DNA of 64,000 nt from positions 1 through 64,000 of the forward strand of contig NZ_BJNO01000020.1 of assembly GCF_006539725.1 (NCBI RefSeq). The letters are read 5' to 3'. The notes beneath the pieces were generated by a model that was not told the DNA's origin, searched no databases, and saw only the letters and a program-made list of their open reading frames with translations. Each line of letters begins with the position of its first letter. Positions within the stretch are counted from its first letter, which is position 1. The translations under genes and the position numbers were made by a program. The DNA is from Klebsiella terrigena. GTDB lineage: Bacteria > Pseudomonadota > Gammaproteobacteria > Enterobacterales > Enterobacteriaceae. Below are positions 49,520 through 58,083 of the stretch, in pieces.

Positions 49520-50863
49520 TCAGAAGAAGTATTTGAAGCGTACGCGAGCGCCGTAGCGTTCATCCGATCCCGCGCTTTTCTCCGCCGACGAATCCAGCCA
49601 CGAGGCGTAGGCGCCGAGGTAAATGTTAAAATTCGCCATATCCATGATATTCGGCAGCAGCCACGAGGCGTGCAGCGTGTGGATGTCATAGCGCCCTGGG
49701 GCGAGTACGGCACACTCGTTGTCGCATTCTGCGCTTACGCCCGCCAGATTAAACTGGTCGATTTTGTTATGCGCGTAGATGTAGCCCAGCTCCACGCGAT
49801 GCCATAGCGCGTTGATGCCGGCGCTGAAGTCCTGCTCATCCGTGGCGTCGAGATAGGCGGTACTCAGATTCACCACCGCGCCATCTTCGGCATCGGCCTT
49901 CAGCGTGTTCCAGCTCATGGTCATGCCGTAGCCGGTACGGCTCGACTGGTCGACCCAGCGGCCGCGTGAGTCCTGATAGCCGTAGGCGTTATTGACGAGG
50001 TTACTCTCCATCGCCGCCGCCACCGACCACGCGCCGGATTGCCACGCCACTACCGGACGCACGTAGGCGACGTTTTTCTGGTTATCCAGCGCGTTGCCGT
50101 GGTAGTTGCGATCGACGAACAGCGTGCTGCCGTCCTCCACCAGCGTATTCACCTCGAAGTACCAGTTGTCGAGATTTTTGCTCAGCAGGAAGTTGCCGCC
50201 GCTGCTGCTGCGTCCGCGCCCCTCTTTCATCATATAGATATAGCCGTAGCCGTCGCTGTAAAGATCGTTCGCCGTATTGCCGGAATATTCAATAAAGGTA
50301 TCCTGATTCAGCGGAAACATATCGTAGGCTTCAAAGCGCCCAATTTTAATTTTCCAGTCATCCTGCTGGCCAAAGAAAAAGGCCGCATCGTCCAGATTCA
50401 TCTTGCCATTAATATCCGCCAGCGGCTGTACGCTAAAGCCGGCATACTTGCCATCGGCCCCTTTCCGCAGGCCATCGAAACCGAGAAGAATACGTCCGTT
50501 AATATCCCAGCGCTCTTTTTTCCCCGGCGCCCAGTTTTTATTTGCGCTGGTTCTCACCGAGGTCAGGCTACCGGTACGGCTGGCGCCGTCCATATTAAAC
50601 TCAACGTCGCCATAAAACTTTAATTCGCCATAATCATTGACCTGCAGCGCGGGTTTGGCCGCCGCGTTGCTGGCCACGACCGCCGGCTTCCCCTGACGCT
50701 TTAGCGCCCGAATCTCCGCCTCGGCGCTGGTCGCACGCTGCTCGGTCTCCTGCAGCCGCTGCTCCATTTGCGCCAGCCGTTCTTCGAGTGTTAATGGTGC
50801 CTGCGCATTAGCCAGAGGGGTAAATAAAGACGACAGAAAGCACCCGACCCAGATTTTATTCAT
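49520..50863 (-). CDS. Carbohydrate-selective outer-membrane porin, ScrY/RafY-like
   Basis: A 447-residue beta-barrel protein with a signal peptide (to ANA, residue 20) and a predicted coiled coil at about 23-57 (LTLEERLAQMEQRLQETEQRA region), as found at the periplasmic N-terminus of ScrY-type sugar porins. The body is rich in alternating aromatic/polar strands (NWYFEVNTLVEDGS, VELGYIYAHNKID) and ends in RVRFKYFF with the C-terminal Phe needed by the BAM machinery. It lies downstream of the sucrose hydrolase gene on the same strand, separated by an ERIC element, and probably admits sucrose or related oligosaccharides. The exact substrate is unknown. Confidence 0.82.
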   Translation of the reverse strand: MNKIWVGCFLSSLFTPLANAQAPLTLEERLAQMEQRLQETEQRATSAEAEIRALKRQGKPAVVASNAAAKPALQVNDYGELKFYGDVEFNMDGASRTGSLTSVRTSANKNWAPGKKERWDINGRILLGFDGLRKGADGKYAGFSVQPLADINGKMNLDDAAFFFGQQDDWKIKIGRFEAYDMFPLNQDTFIEYSGNTANDLYSDGYGYIYMMKEGRGRSSSGGNFLLSKNLDNWYFEVNTLVEDGSTLFVDRNYHGNALDNQKNVAYVRPVVAWQSGAWSVAAAMESNLVNNAYGYQDSRGRWVDQSSRTGYGMTMSWNTLKADAEDGAVVNLSTAYLDATDEQDFSAGINALWHRVELGYIYAHNKIDQFNLAGVSAECDNECAVLAPGRYDIHTLHASWLLPNIMDMANFNIYLGAYASWLDSSAEKSAGSDERYGARVRFKYFF

Positions 50864-50904
50864 CGGTAAACCCTTTTATTATTTAATTAAATGAAATCTT
50901 TATT

Positions 50905-51031
50905 TATACCCTAAATAATTCGAGCGGCATCAAGGCGGCAAGAGAGCAAGTCCCCAGGCGCTTACTGAAGTAAGTGACCAGGGTGAGAGAGTGCAGCCAA
51001 CGCATATGCAGCCTGAAGTATGCCGGGTATA
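50905..51031. repeat. ERIC (intergenic repeat unit) element
   Basis: A 127-bp element, the standard length, bounded by TATACCC and GGGTATA. It contains TCCCCAGGCGCTTACTGAAG and TAAGTGACCAGGGTGAGAG, clear variants of the ERIC core that the classical ERIC primers target, and the right-end motif GCAGCCTGAAGTATGCCGG. It lies between the porin and the hydrolase gene, where it could fold in the shared transcript and alter expression of the porin. Confidence 0.93.
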
Positions 51032-51058
51032 CAGGTAAAGCACGACGATGATGACAAT

Positions 51059-51091
51059 AATAACCCGCCCATCGTCACAGACGGGTTATTA
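51059..51091 (-). terminator. Probable terminator or attenuator after the sucrose hydrolase gene
   Basis: AATAACCCG / CGGGTTATT form a 9-bp stem; on the minus strand it is followed by ATTGTC rather than a T-run. It lies 25 bases past the stop and may be leaky, allowing read-through into the porin gene. Confidence 0.55.
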
Positions 51092-51115
51092 ACGACAGAA
51101 TAAACAGTAATTATA

Positions 51116-52549
51116 TTATTCGAGCTGCCAGGCCCCGGCCTCAGATAAGCTGGCCGATCCGCTCCACGCAAATAGGGTTAATTCACGACGGTCAGCATCC
51201 GGATAAATACGGCTGCTGAGGCAGGCTTCGCCCTCGTTAACGAAGACCTCGACGGAAGAGCTGTCGAAGAATATCCGTAGACTGAGCGGCGCCCCGGCGG
51301 TTAACGGCACGCTGCGCGCGCCGCACAGGCCATGCTGCGGATAGTGACGTTCCAGCACCAGGCGCTGCATCTGCGCATCAACGTAGACCCGCAGACCGTC
51401 GCCGAAGCTGAGGCCATATTGCTCAGCGCTACAGTTGGCGCTGTCCCAGCGCAGGATAACCTCCATCGCCTCGCACTTTTCCACCAGCATGGTCTGCTGG
51501 TTTTTCAAGGTGCTCACCGGCCACGGGAACCACGCTCCGCGCAGGCTTTCGACCTCTTTCGCCGGGCGCATCTGCAGCCGCCTGTCGGCGCTCAGGCTCA
51601 GCTCGCGCGGCAGCGAGAGCATCCCCGCCCAGCCGTCCTGCTGCTCCGGCAGCGGCGACTCCCACATATCCAGCCAGCCGATAACGATCCGCCGACCGTC
51701 CGGCGTCAGGAAGCTCTGCGGCGCATAAAAATCATGCCCGCTGTCCATCTCAACGAACTCGCCTTCACGCACAAAGGTGCCGCCCGGCTGCCAGTCGCCG
51801 AGCAGGTAGCCGCTCTGGAACAGGTTGCGATTCTGATAGCCCTGCGCCGCCATTCCCTGCGGAGAAAACATCAGCACGCGCCTGTCGTTGAGGGCAAAAA
51901 AGTCCGGGCACTCCCACATGTAGCCCATCTCTTTTTCCGCCTCATCAAGCACGCCGGCGTCCTGCCACTGGCGCAGATCGGCCGAACGGTACAGGCGCAC
52001 CTGGCCGACATCGCCGAGGCGCGCGCCGACGATCATGTACCAGCTATCGCCCTCGCGCCACACCTTAGGATCGCGGAAATGGTGCAGCCCCGGCGGGGTA
52101 TCGAGGACGATCCCCTGGCGCTCAAAGTGGATGCCGTCGCGGCTGGTCGCCAGGCACTGCACCTGATACAGGTTGGCCTCGTCGTTCGGGTCACCGTGGA
52201 ATTTATGCCCGGTATAAATCAGCGCCAGCGTGTCGCCGTCGACCACCGCGGAGCCGGAGAAGCAGCCATCTTTATCCTCCGGGCCTTCCGGCGCCAGCGC
52301 CACCGGCAGATGCTCCCAGTGCACCAAATCTTTACTGCGCGCATGACCCCAGTGCATCGGCCCCCACTGCGTCGAGTAGGGATGGTGCTGGTAAAAGGCG
52401 TGATACCAGCCGTCGAACCACACCAGGCCGTTAGGATCGTTGATCCAGCCCGCGCGGGCGGCAAGATGGTAGCGCGGGTACCAGCGCAGGTTCAGCGCAT
52501 CGCTTTTCGCCTGCAGTTCCTGTTCGGCGTTGCTAATTGAGTAGGTCAT
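51116..52549 (-). CDS. cscA: Sucrose hydrolase (invertase, GH32), CscA-like
   Basis: Cytosolic beta-fructofuranosidase that splits unphosphorylated sucrose into glucose and fructose. The start at 52549 (MTYSISNAEQELQAK) gives 477 residues, the length of E. coli CscA; an ATG 18 bp upstream abuts the permease stop but lacks a ribosome site. The GH32 motifs are complete: WINDPNG with nucleophile Asp38, FRDP, and WECPDFF with the acid/base Glu. It follows the permease gene in one transcript. Raffinose or fructo-oligosaccharides are possible alternative substrates. Confidence 0.9.
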   Translation of the reverse strand: MTYSISNAEQELQAKSDALNLRWYPRYHLAARAGWINDPNGLVWFDGWYHAFYQHHPYSTQWGPMHWGHARSKDLVHWEHLPVALAPEGPEDKDGCFSGSAVVDGDTLALIYTGHKFHGDPNDEANLYQVQCLATSRDGIHFERQGIVLDTPPGLHHFRDPKVWREGDSWYMIVGARLGDVGQVRLYRSADLRQWQDAGVLDEAEKEMGYMWECPDFFALNDRRVLMFSPQGMAAQGYQNRNLFQSGYLLGDWQPGGTFVREGEFVEMDSGHDFYAPQSFLTPDGRRIVIGWLDMWESPLPEQQDGWAGMLSLPRELSLSADRRLQMRPAKEVESLRGAWFPWPVSTLKNQQTMLVEKCEAMEVILRWDSANCSAEQYGLSFGDGLRVYVDAQMQRLVLERHYPQHGLCGARSVPLTAGAPLSLRIFFDSSSVEVFVNEGEACLSSRIYPDADRRELTLFAWSGSASLSEAGAWQLE

Positions 52550-52567
52550 AGTCTTCACTCTTTTCAT

Positions 52568-53809
52568 TCAAATAACGGAAGGTTGCGGCATCAGCGGGTC
52601 CGATGGTGACTTAGCCGAGCGCAGCAAGAAGATGGAGATAAAGGTGGTGAAGAACACCAGCAGGCCCATAATCAAATAGGACCGGGCAAAGCCGTATATC
52701 TCGTAGCTATAGCCCGCCAGCGGCGACAGCACGGTAGCAATAACCGAGCTGGTGCAGGCAAAGCCCACCAGATAGAGCGTCGATGAGAGGCGCTTATCAA
52801 AGTTTAAGCTGTTGTATTTAAAGATAGATACCAGCAGGATCGGCAGCTCCACCGCGTGCAGCAGCTTGGTGATAGAGATGAGCAGCGGCCCCTCCACCAG
52901 CCCGGAGGCCACCATCCGCAGCGCCATCACCATGCCGGCGAAAATCAGGCCATTTTTAGCGCCAATGCGGTTAACCAGCCAGGGCGCGCAGAACATCCCC
53001 GCCGCCTCAAGAAACACCTGGAAAGAGTTCAGGTAGCCGTACATGGCGTTGCCCTCCTGCAGGGTGGCGAACTGCGAGGAGAAGTAGACCGGGAACTGCT
53101 GGTCATAGACGCCGTAAATACAGGTGCCGACGACGAAAAACACCAGCGCCCAGAAGCGGCGCAGGGTGAGCAGACGCAGCGCGTCCTCCAGCGTCACCTT
53201 GCCGCCCGCTACCGCTTCCTCCATCGCCTGCGGTGCAGAGGAGACCCGCAGCCGCGCCAGCAGGAAAAAGAACACCAGGCCGGAGCAGCTGGCGACGGCA
53301 AAGTTCAGCTTCGGGTTGATGTTAAACAGCAGGCCGGCAAAAAAGGTCGCCACCGCCCAGCCCAGCGATCCCCACATCCGCGCCTTGCCGAATTCAAACT
53401 GGCTCTGGCGCGCCACGCGCTCGGTGTAGGACTCCAGCACGCCGATGCCGCCGTTGAAGGTCAGGCCGATGTAGATCCCGCCAAAAATACTGCCGAGAAA
53501 AATGTTAATGCCCAGCAGGTAGCCAAACAGCAGATAGGCAGGCCCGGAGAGGATCAGCAGCGCGGTGATATACCAGAGCAGATTTTTACGCAGGCCGAGC
53601 TTGTCCTGAATAAAGCCGTAGCAAATTTGGGCAAACAGCGCTGAAACGGAGAGAACCGCGTAGATGATGCCGGTATCCCCCGCCTTCAGGCCGACCTCCT
53701 GATGGAGCCAGATAGAGAGCAAAGAGCCGGACGAAGACCAGGTCACGAAAAAGAAGAACAGTAAGGCGCTGAGTATCGGATAGCTGTGAGAGTGATGTGC
53801 TTTCATCAT
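52568..53809 (-). CDS. cscB: Sucrose:proton symporter, CscB/RafB-like (oligosaccharide:H+ symporter family)
   Basis: A 413-residue major-facilitator permease of the LacY family with about 12 membrane segments. GFIQDKLGLRKNLLWYI, FEFGKARMWGSLGWAV and GYLNSFQVFLEAAGM parallel CscB strongly by recall, and KLLHAVELPILLVSIFKY with FDKRLSSTLYLVGF carries the LacY-type helix 10/11 residues. First gene of the cscB-cscA-porin transcript. Either of two tandem ATGs may be used. Sequence alone does not separate sucrose from raffinose or melibiose specificity. Confidence 0.85.
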   Translation of the reverse strand: MMKAHHSHSYPILSALLFFFFVTWSSSGSLLSIWLHQEVGLKAGDTGIIYAVLSVSALFAQICYGFIQDKLGLRKNLLWYITALLILSGPAYLLFGYLLGINIFLGSIFGGIYIGLTFNGGIGVLESYTERVARQSQFEFGKARMWGSLGWAVATFFAGLLFNINPKLNFAVASCSGLVFFFLLARLRVSSAPQAMEEAVAGGKVTLEDALRLLTLRRFWALVFFVVGTCIYGVYDQQFPVYFSSQFATLQEGNAMYGYLNSFQVFLEAAGMFCAPWLVNRIGAKNGLIFAGMVMALRMVASGLVEGPLLISITKLLHAVELPILLVSIFKYNSLNFDKRLSSTLYLVGFACTSSVIATVLSPLAGYSYEIYGFARSYLIMGLLVFFTTFISIFLLRSAKSPSDPLMPQPSVI

Positions 53810-53838
53810 GACGTTCTCTGTTGGAGTAATGCGCAGAT

Positions 53839-53850
53839 GGTAACGTTAAC
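53839..53850. promoter_or_regulatory. Operator-like palindrome O1 of the csc locus
   Basis: GGTAACGTTAAC, a LacI-family type palindrome with central CG, 30 bp before the permease start. Confidence 0.7.
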
Positions 53851-53883
53851 AAAACACAAAACTCATGCCCTTTTGCTGAGATA

Positions 53884-53914
53884 CATGATGTTAATCACAT
53901 AAGTTAACGTTAAC
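53884..53914. promoter_or_regulatory. Operator-like palindrome O2 with adjoining CRP-like site
   Basis: GTTAACGTTAAC (53903-53914) is a perfect 12-bp palindrome, 64 bp centre to centre from the first one. Just before it CATGATGTTAATCACA (53884-53899) is a half-conserved CRP site (right arm TCACA intact). Confidence 0.65.
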
Positions 53915-54054
53915 ATAACGGAGATGCGATCGCGATCAAATATTCCTCGCCATCGCTGCGGCGCATCCTGCGATAGAATATCGCATATGATCCTTTTACA
54001 TCAGCGACTTAGTTATATAGCCTGTTGCCTGGCGACAGCGTTGGAGTGGTAAAT

Positions 54055-55050
54055 ATGGCATCCTTGAAAGATGTGGCAAAACTGGCAAACGTCTCTCTGA
54101 TGACGGTCTCACGGGCGCTGAATAGCCCGGAGCGCCTGAAACCAGAGACTCTGGCTCGCGTTCAGGCCGCCATTGAACAAACCAACTACGTCCCCGATCT
54201 CTCCGCCAAAAAAATACGCGGCGCCCACGCCACGCCGAATACCATCGGGGTTCTGGCGCTGGATACCGTCACCACCCCCTTCTCGGTGGAAATTACGCTC
54301 TCAATCGAAGAAACCGCGCGGGCGCACGGCTGGAACAGCTTCGTGGTCAACATGTTTTCCGACGATAGCCCGGACACCATCGTCGACCTGCTGCTCTCCC
54401 ACCGGCCGGACGGGATTATCTACACCACCATGGGGCTGCGCCAGGTGCCGCTCCCGGCCAAGCTGCTGACCCTCCCCTGCGTGCTGGCCAACTGCGAAAG
54501 CCTGCACGACCCGGTGGCCAGCTATATTCCGGACGACGAGCAGGGTCAGTATGCGGCGGTACAGGCCCTGCTGGCGGCGGGCTATCGCCGTCCGCTGTGC
54601 CTGCATCTGCCGGCGAAGCATCTGGCGACCGTGCGCCGACGCCAGGGGCTGGAGCGCGCCTGTCGCGAAGCGGGTCTCGATCCGCATACGCTCGAACACA
54701 GCTATATGGAGTATGGCGATGAGCACTATCGCGACATCCCGGCGATGCTGCTGGCAAACATTCGCGCGGGTAAGCCGCAGTTCGATGCGGTGATTTGCGG
54801 TAACGATCGCATCGCTTTTATGGTCTATCAGACGCTGCTGGCGCAGGGGCTGCGCATCCCGCAGGACGTGGCGGTGGTCGGTTACGATAATATGGTCGGC
54901 ATTGGCGATCTGTTTTTACCGCCGCTCTCAACGGTGCAGCTTCCGCATTATGAAATAGGGCGCCTGAGCGCCCTGCATATTATTAACGGCGACAGCCATC
55001 GGGATACGGTACGGGTTGCCAGCCCCTGGCTGCCGAGGGAGTCGCTGTAA
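54055..55050 (+). CDS. cscR: LacI-family sucrose repressor, CscR-like
   Basis: A 331-residue repressor beginning MASLKDVAKLANVSLMTVSRALN (helix-turn-helix) with hinge TNYVPDLSAKKIRG. The core resembles E. coli CscR by recall: TATTPFSVxI-type segment TVTTPFSVEITLSIEETA, RPDGIIYTTMGLR, ANCESLHDPVASYIPDD and VICGNDRIAFMVYQTLLAQGLRIPQDVAVVGYDN. Start at 54055 with TTGGAG upstream; an earlier ATG is less likely. It is divergent from cscB across two palindromic operators and abuts the araE stop with no spacer. Confidence 0.9.
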   Translation: MASLKDVAKLANVSLMTVSRALNSPERLKPETLARVQAAIEQTNYVPDLSAKKIRGAHATPNTIGVLALDTVTTPFSVEITLSIEETARAHGWNSFVVNMFSDDSPDTIVDLLLSHRPDGIIYTTMGLRQVPLPAKLLTLPCVLANCESLHDPVASYIPDDEQGQYAAVQALLAAGYRRPLCLHLPAKHLATVRRRQGLERACREAGLDPHTLEHSYMEYGDEHYRDIPAMLLANIRAGKPQFDAVICGNDRIAFMVYQTLLAQGLRIPQDVAVVGYDNMVGIGDLFLPPLSTVQLPHYEIGRLSALHIINGDSHRDTVRVASPWLPRESL

Positions 55051-56469
55051 TCAGTTACCAATATCGCGCAGCTTCTTGCCGGACATCAGGTTGCGCTCGA
55101 TGTGCTCAAGGGTGACGTTTTTGGTTTCCGGGATCAGCCAGAAGGTCACCCCGATAAAGGCGACGTTGAGCACGGTGTAGAGCCAGAAGGTGCCGGCGGC
55201 GCCAATCGCGTCAAGCAGCGTCAGGAAGGTCGCGCCGATAATCATATTCGACACCCAGTTGGTGGTGGTGGAGCAGGTGATGCCGAAGTCGCGGCACTTC
55301 AGCGGCTGAATTTCCGAGCACAGGATCCACACCACCGGGGCGGCGCTCATGGCATAGCCGGCAATACACATCATGGTCATGCCGACGGAAAGCCAGGATA
55401 AGCCGCTGGAGGCGGTGCCGTTATCAAACTGCATCAGGCAGTAGCCGAGCACCAGCGTGCCCAGCGCCATCACGCTAAAGCCAATTTTCAGCGCCGGTTT
55501 ACGCCCGGCTTTGTCCACGGTGAACACCGCAATAAAGGTGGCAAACATAAAGGTCAGGCCGACGACGAGGGTCGCCATCATCTGCTGCTCGGTGGTGGTG
55601 AAGCCCGCCATTTTAAAAATACGCGGCGCGTAGTACATGATGATATTCATCCCGGTGAACTGCTGCATCGCCTGCAGCAGCATGCCGAGGAACACCGCCC
55701 GACGGACGTTGCGGTTGATCTTAAACAGCGCCCAGCCGCCCTGCTTGAGCTTCAGGCTTTCGCGAATTTCATTGAGCTCATCCCGGGCTTTCTCCGAGGT
55801 ATCGCGCAGCATGCGCAGCACCTCTTCCGCCTCGACGTGGCGCCCCTTCTCCGCCAGCCAGCGCGGGCTGTTGGGCAGGAACACCACCAGCACAATCAGC
55901 AGGACCGCAGGCAGCGCCAGCACTCCCAGCATGGCGCGCCAGTTGCCGCTGTAGCTAAACGCCGTATCGGATAGAAAGGCCATCACGATCCCCAGAGTCA
56001 CCATCAGCTGATACATGCTTATCATCTTCCCGCGGACATTTTCACTCGCCATTTCAGAGAGATAAAGCGGCGCGGTGTAGGAGGCGATCCCGACGGCAAC
56101 GCCGAGGAGGACCCTCGCCAGCAGCAGGACCTCGACGCTGTCGGCAAAGGCGGAGCCGATGGATCCGGCAACAAAGAGTATCGCCCCGACCATCAGGCTG
56201 TATTTACGCCCGAGACGGAAAGAGAGCCAGCCGTTGAACAACGCGCCGACGGCAGCGCCCAGCATCATGCTGCTGACCACCCACTCCTGCAGGCGGCTGG
56301 ATAGGGCAAAATGATCGGTAATAAAGGGCAACGCCCCGGCAATCACCCCGATATCGAGGCCAAAAAGGAGTCCGGCCACCGCGGCGGCAATGGAGACAAA
56401 CTGGTTCATGCGCCGGGTATCACGCTGCGTACGCGGCATTAACGTAGAGTCATTATTAATTGAGGTCAT
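55051..56469 (-). CDS. araE: Arabinose:proton symporter
   Basis: Low-affinity L-arabinose importer of the sugar porter (MFS) family. The start at 56469 ([20 protein letters not shown]) with AGGGA upstream gives 472 residues, the E. coli length. Signature motifs: [52 protein letters not shown] and [10 protein letters not shown], with 12 membrane segments. Its promoter region has an AraC half-site. The stop codon touches the convergent cscR stop. Confidence 0.98.
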   Translation of the reverse strand: MTSINNDSTLMPRTQRDTRRMNQFVSIAAAVAGLLFGLDIGVIAGALPFITDHFALSSRLQEWVVSSMMLGAAVGALFNGWLSFRLGRKYSLMVGAILFVAGSIGSAFADSVEVLLLARVLLGVAVGIASYTAPLYLSEMASENVRGKMISMYQLMVTLGIVMAFLSDTAFSYSGNWRAMLGVLALPAVLLIVLVVFLPNSPRWLAEKGRHVEAEEVLRMLRDTSEKARDELNEIRESLKLKQGGWALFKINRNVRRAVFLGMLLQAMQQFTGMNIIMYYAPRIFKMAGFTTTEQQMMATLVVGLTFMFATFIAVFTVDKAGRKPALKIGFSVMALGTLVLGYCLMQFDNGTASSGLSWLSVGMTMMCIAGYAMSAAPVVWILCSEIQPLKCRDFGITCSTTTNWVSNMIIGATFLTLLDAIGAAGTFWLYTVLNVAFIGVTFWLIPETKNVTLEHIERNLMSGKKLRDIGN

Positions 56470-56551
56470 TTTTCCCTGCCAGAACATAGTAAGACGTGAT
56501 GAGAAAGTACGGGATCGGCGGGGTAATGTGTCAGGGTGGAGATGCCAAAGA

Positions 56552-56568
56552 TATGGACTAATTAGCTA
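56552..56568 (-). promoter_or_regulatory. AraC half-site upstream of araE
   Basis: The minus strand reads TAGCTAATTAGTCCATA, which fits the AraC half-site pattern TAGC-N7-TCCATA exactly, 83 bp upstream of the araE ATG. Confidence 0.75.
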
Positions 56569-56727
56569 CTATCCATCGTTTTGTGATGGACATTCAACTT
56601 TCATAACGGCGCGACAATTTATCAACTACAGATAAAAATTCAATAATCATGCGAGTTATCACCACCCCATAACTAATTAATATGGATTATTTTCATTTAT
56701 TAATATGGACAATTAATGTTCACACAT

Positions 56728-56757
56728 AAAAAAACCTGCCGTCTGTGGCAGGTTTTT
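56728..56757 (-). terminator. Rho-independent terminator after kduD
   Basis: CCTGCC / GGCAGG stem extended by A/T pairs and, on the minus strand, followed by seven T. It lies 20 bases after the kduD stop and separates kduD from araE; symmetrical enough to work on both strands. Confidence 0.92.
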
Positions 56758-56776
56758 ATTCGGCAAAGCGGGAAGA

Positions 56777-57538
56777 TTAGCGCGCCAGCCAGCCGCCATC
56801 CACCGCCACGGTATAGCCGTTGATGTAGTCAGACGCGCTGGAGGAGAGGAACACCACCGGCCCCATTAAATCGCTCGGCAAACCCCAGCGGCCCGCCGGA
56901 ATACGCTCAAGAATTTCGGCACTGCGCTGCTCGTCGGCGCGCAGCTGCTGGGTATTGTTGGTCGCCATGTAGCCCGGTGCGATAGCGTTAACGTTGATGT
57001 TGTGCTTCGCCCACTCGTTCGCCAGCAGGCGGGTCACGCCCATCACGCCGCTTTTTGAGGCGGTGTAGGAAGGCACGCGAATACCGCCCTGGAAAGAGAG
57101 CATGGAGGCGATGTTGATGATTTTGCCGCCGTTGCCCTGGGCAATGAAGTGCTTCGCTGCCGCCTGAGACATAAAGAACACGCTCTTGATGTTCAGATCC
57201 ATCACGTCATCCCAGTCCTTTTCGCTGAACTCAAGGGCATCCTGACGGCGGATCAGGCCAGCGTTGTTGACCAGAATATCGATATGGCCAAATTCAGCGA
57301 CGGCGCGCTCCAGCAGCTGCGGGATCCCCTCAATCTGGCGCAGGTCGGCGGTCAGGCTCAGAAAACGACGGCCCAGCGCGGTGACGCGCTCAATGGTCTC
57401 CGTTGGCTCAACAATATTGATACCGACAATATCGCAGCCCGCTTCCGCCAGCCCTACCGCCATGCCCTGGCCCAGCCCGGTGTCACATCCGGTCACAACG
57501 GCCACTTTACCCTGGAGAGAGAATGTATCGAGTATCAT
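56777..57538 (-). CDS. kduD: 2-dehydro-3-deoxy-D-gluconate 5-dehydrogenase (2-deoxy-D-gluconate 3-dehydrogenase)
   Basis: Short-chain dehydrogenase that reduces 2,5-diketo-3-deoxygluconate to 2-keto-3-deoxygluconate in the galacturonate-oligomer route. The 253 residues (E. coli length) have the NAD site TGCDTGLGQG (16-25), NNAG, the catalytic Ser and YTASK, and the C-terminal YTVAVDGGW. In E. coli kduI lies beside it; here the divergent neighbour is ogl. A KdgR box and a CRP-like site are in the shared upstream region. Confidence 0.97.
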   Translation of the reverse strand: MILDTFSLQGKVAVVTGCDTGLGQGMAVGLAEAGCDIVGINIVEPTETIERVTALGRRFLSLTADLRQIEGIPQLLERAVAEFGHIDILVNNAGLIRRQDALEFSEKDWDDVMDLNIKSVFFMSQAAAKHFIAQGNGGKIINIASMLSFQGGIRVPSYTASKSGVMGVTRLLANEWAKHNINVNAIAPGYMATNNTQQLRADEQRSAEILERIPAGRWGLPSDLMGPVVFLSSSASDYINGYTVAVDGGWLAR

Positions 57539-57723
57539 ACCTGGTTCCTTTATCTTTCAGATAGCCCGTACTACACAGGCGAGGTTCTATAGGTTCGACC
57601 GGCTGCTTGCGCTGGCCATTATGTAAGAAGAACTCTCTGGGGCTGGCCCATCATAAAAATAAAACAGAGTTCCGTTTTGCTAGTGGGCCCATCTTATCTC
57701 CGGGCAAGGTCATTTTCAATTAT

Positions 57724-57743
57724 TATTAAAACATCGTTTCAAT
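57724..57743 (-). promoter_or_regulatory. KdgR box upstream of kduD
   Basis: ATTAAAACATCGTTTCAATT, AAACA/CGTTT arms of the KdgR palindrome, about 190 bp upstream of the kduD ATG. Confidence 0.82.
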
Positions 57744-57764
57744 TTTTAGCGAGGCAAATATTAA

Positions 57765-57786
57765 AAATGCAAATCAGATCACGAAG
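57765..57786. promoter_or_regulatory. CRP-like site between kduD and ogl
   Basis: AAATGCAAATCAGATCAC followed by GAAG matches the symmetrical CRP consensus AAATGTGATCTAGATCAC... well in the right half (AGATCAC) and partly in the left. Cyclic-AMP activation of kdg genes is known in related bacteria. Confidence 0.6.
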
Positions 57787-57978
57787 CGCTGACCCGACCT
57801 GAAACAATAAAGAGTGAAATTCATTTAAATACAAAGCATTATAGAAACTTAGAAAATCATCATCAGATCGCAGAAAGTCGGCATAAAAACAAAGCTCCCT
57901 CTTTATACCGCTGCCTGTAGGCAAAAAAGTGCGATCCAGAGCAGGAAGTTATTGCGAACTGCGCTCGCCATCACAAAT

Positions 57979-57997
57979 AATGAAACGATGTTTTGAT
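57979..57997 (+). promoter_or_regulatory. KdgR box upstream of ogl
   Basis: AATGAAACGATGTTTTGAT, a KdgR palindrome about 90 bp before the ogl ATG. Confidence 0.85.
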
Positions 57998-58083
57998 AAA
58001 TTGACACCTATCTTTTAAATCAAACTCATCTGCTCACGCGCCCCTCAGGGAGGCGGCAGCGCAGGAAGGAAAAGGAGCACATC

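Larger units (their letters stand above)
56470..56776. promoter_or_regulatory. araE promoter region and kduD terminator
   Basis: Beyond the AraC half-site and the kduD terminator listed separately, this 307-bp stretch is AT-rich and contains a second, weaker TCCAT half-site on the minus strand at 56585-56601, 33 bp (three turns) from the first. No small gene is apparent. Confidence 0.55.
57539..58083. promoter_or_regulatory. Divergent kduD-ogl control region
   Basis: A 545-bp gene-free region with two KdgR boxes, one for each divergent gene, and a CRP-like site, all listed separately. The middle part (about 57790-57960) shows no recognisable signal; a 61-codon minus-strand frame there has no family features and no clear ribosome site. 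Confidence 0.65.

Noticed and set aside
57739-57924. 61-codon minus-strand frame between kduD and ogl
   Set aside because: No Shine-Dalgarno, overlaps regulatory sites, and no recognisable motif.
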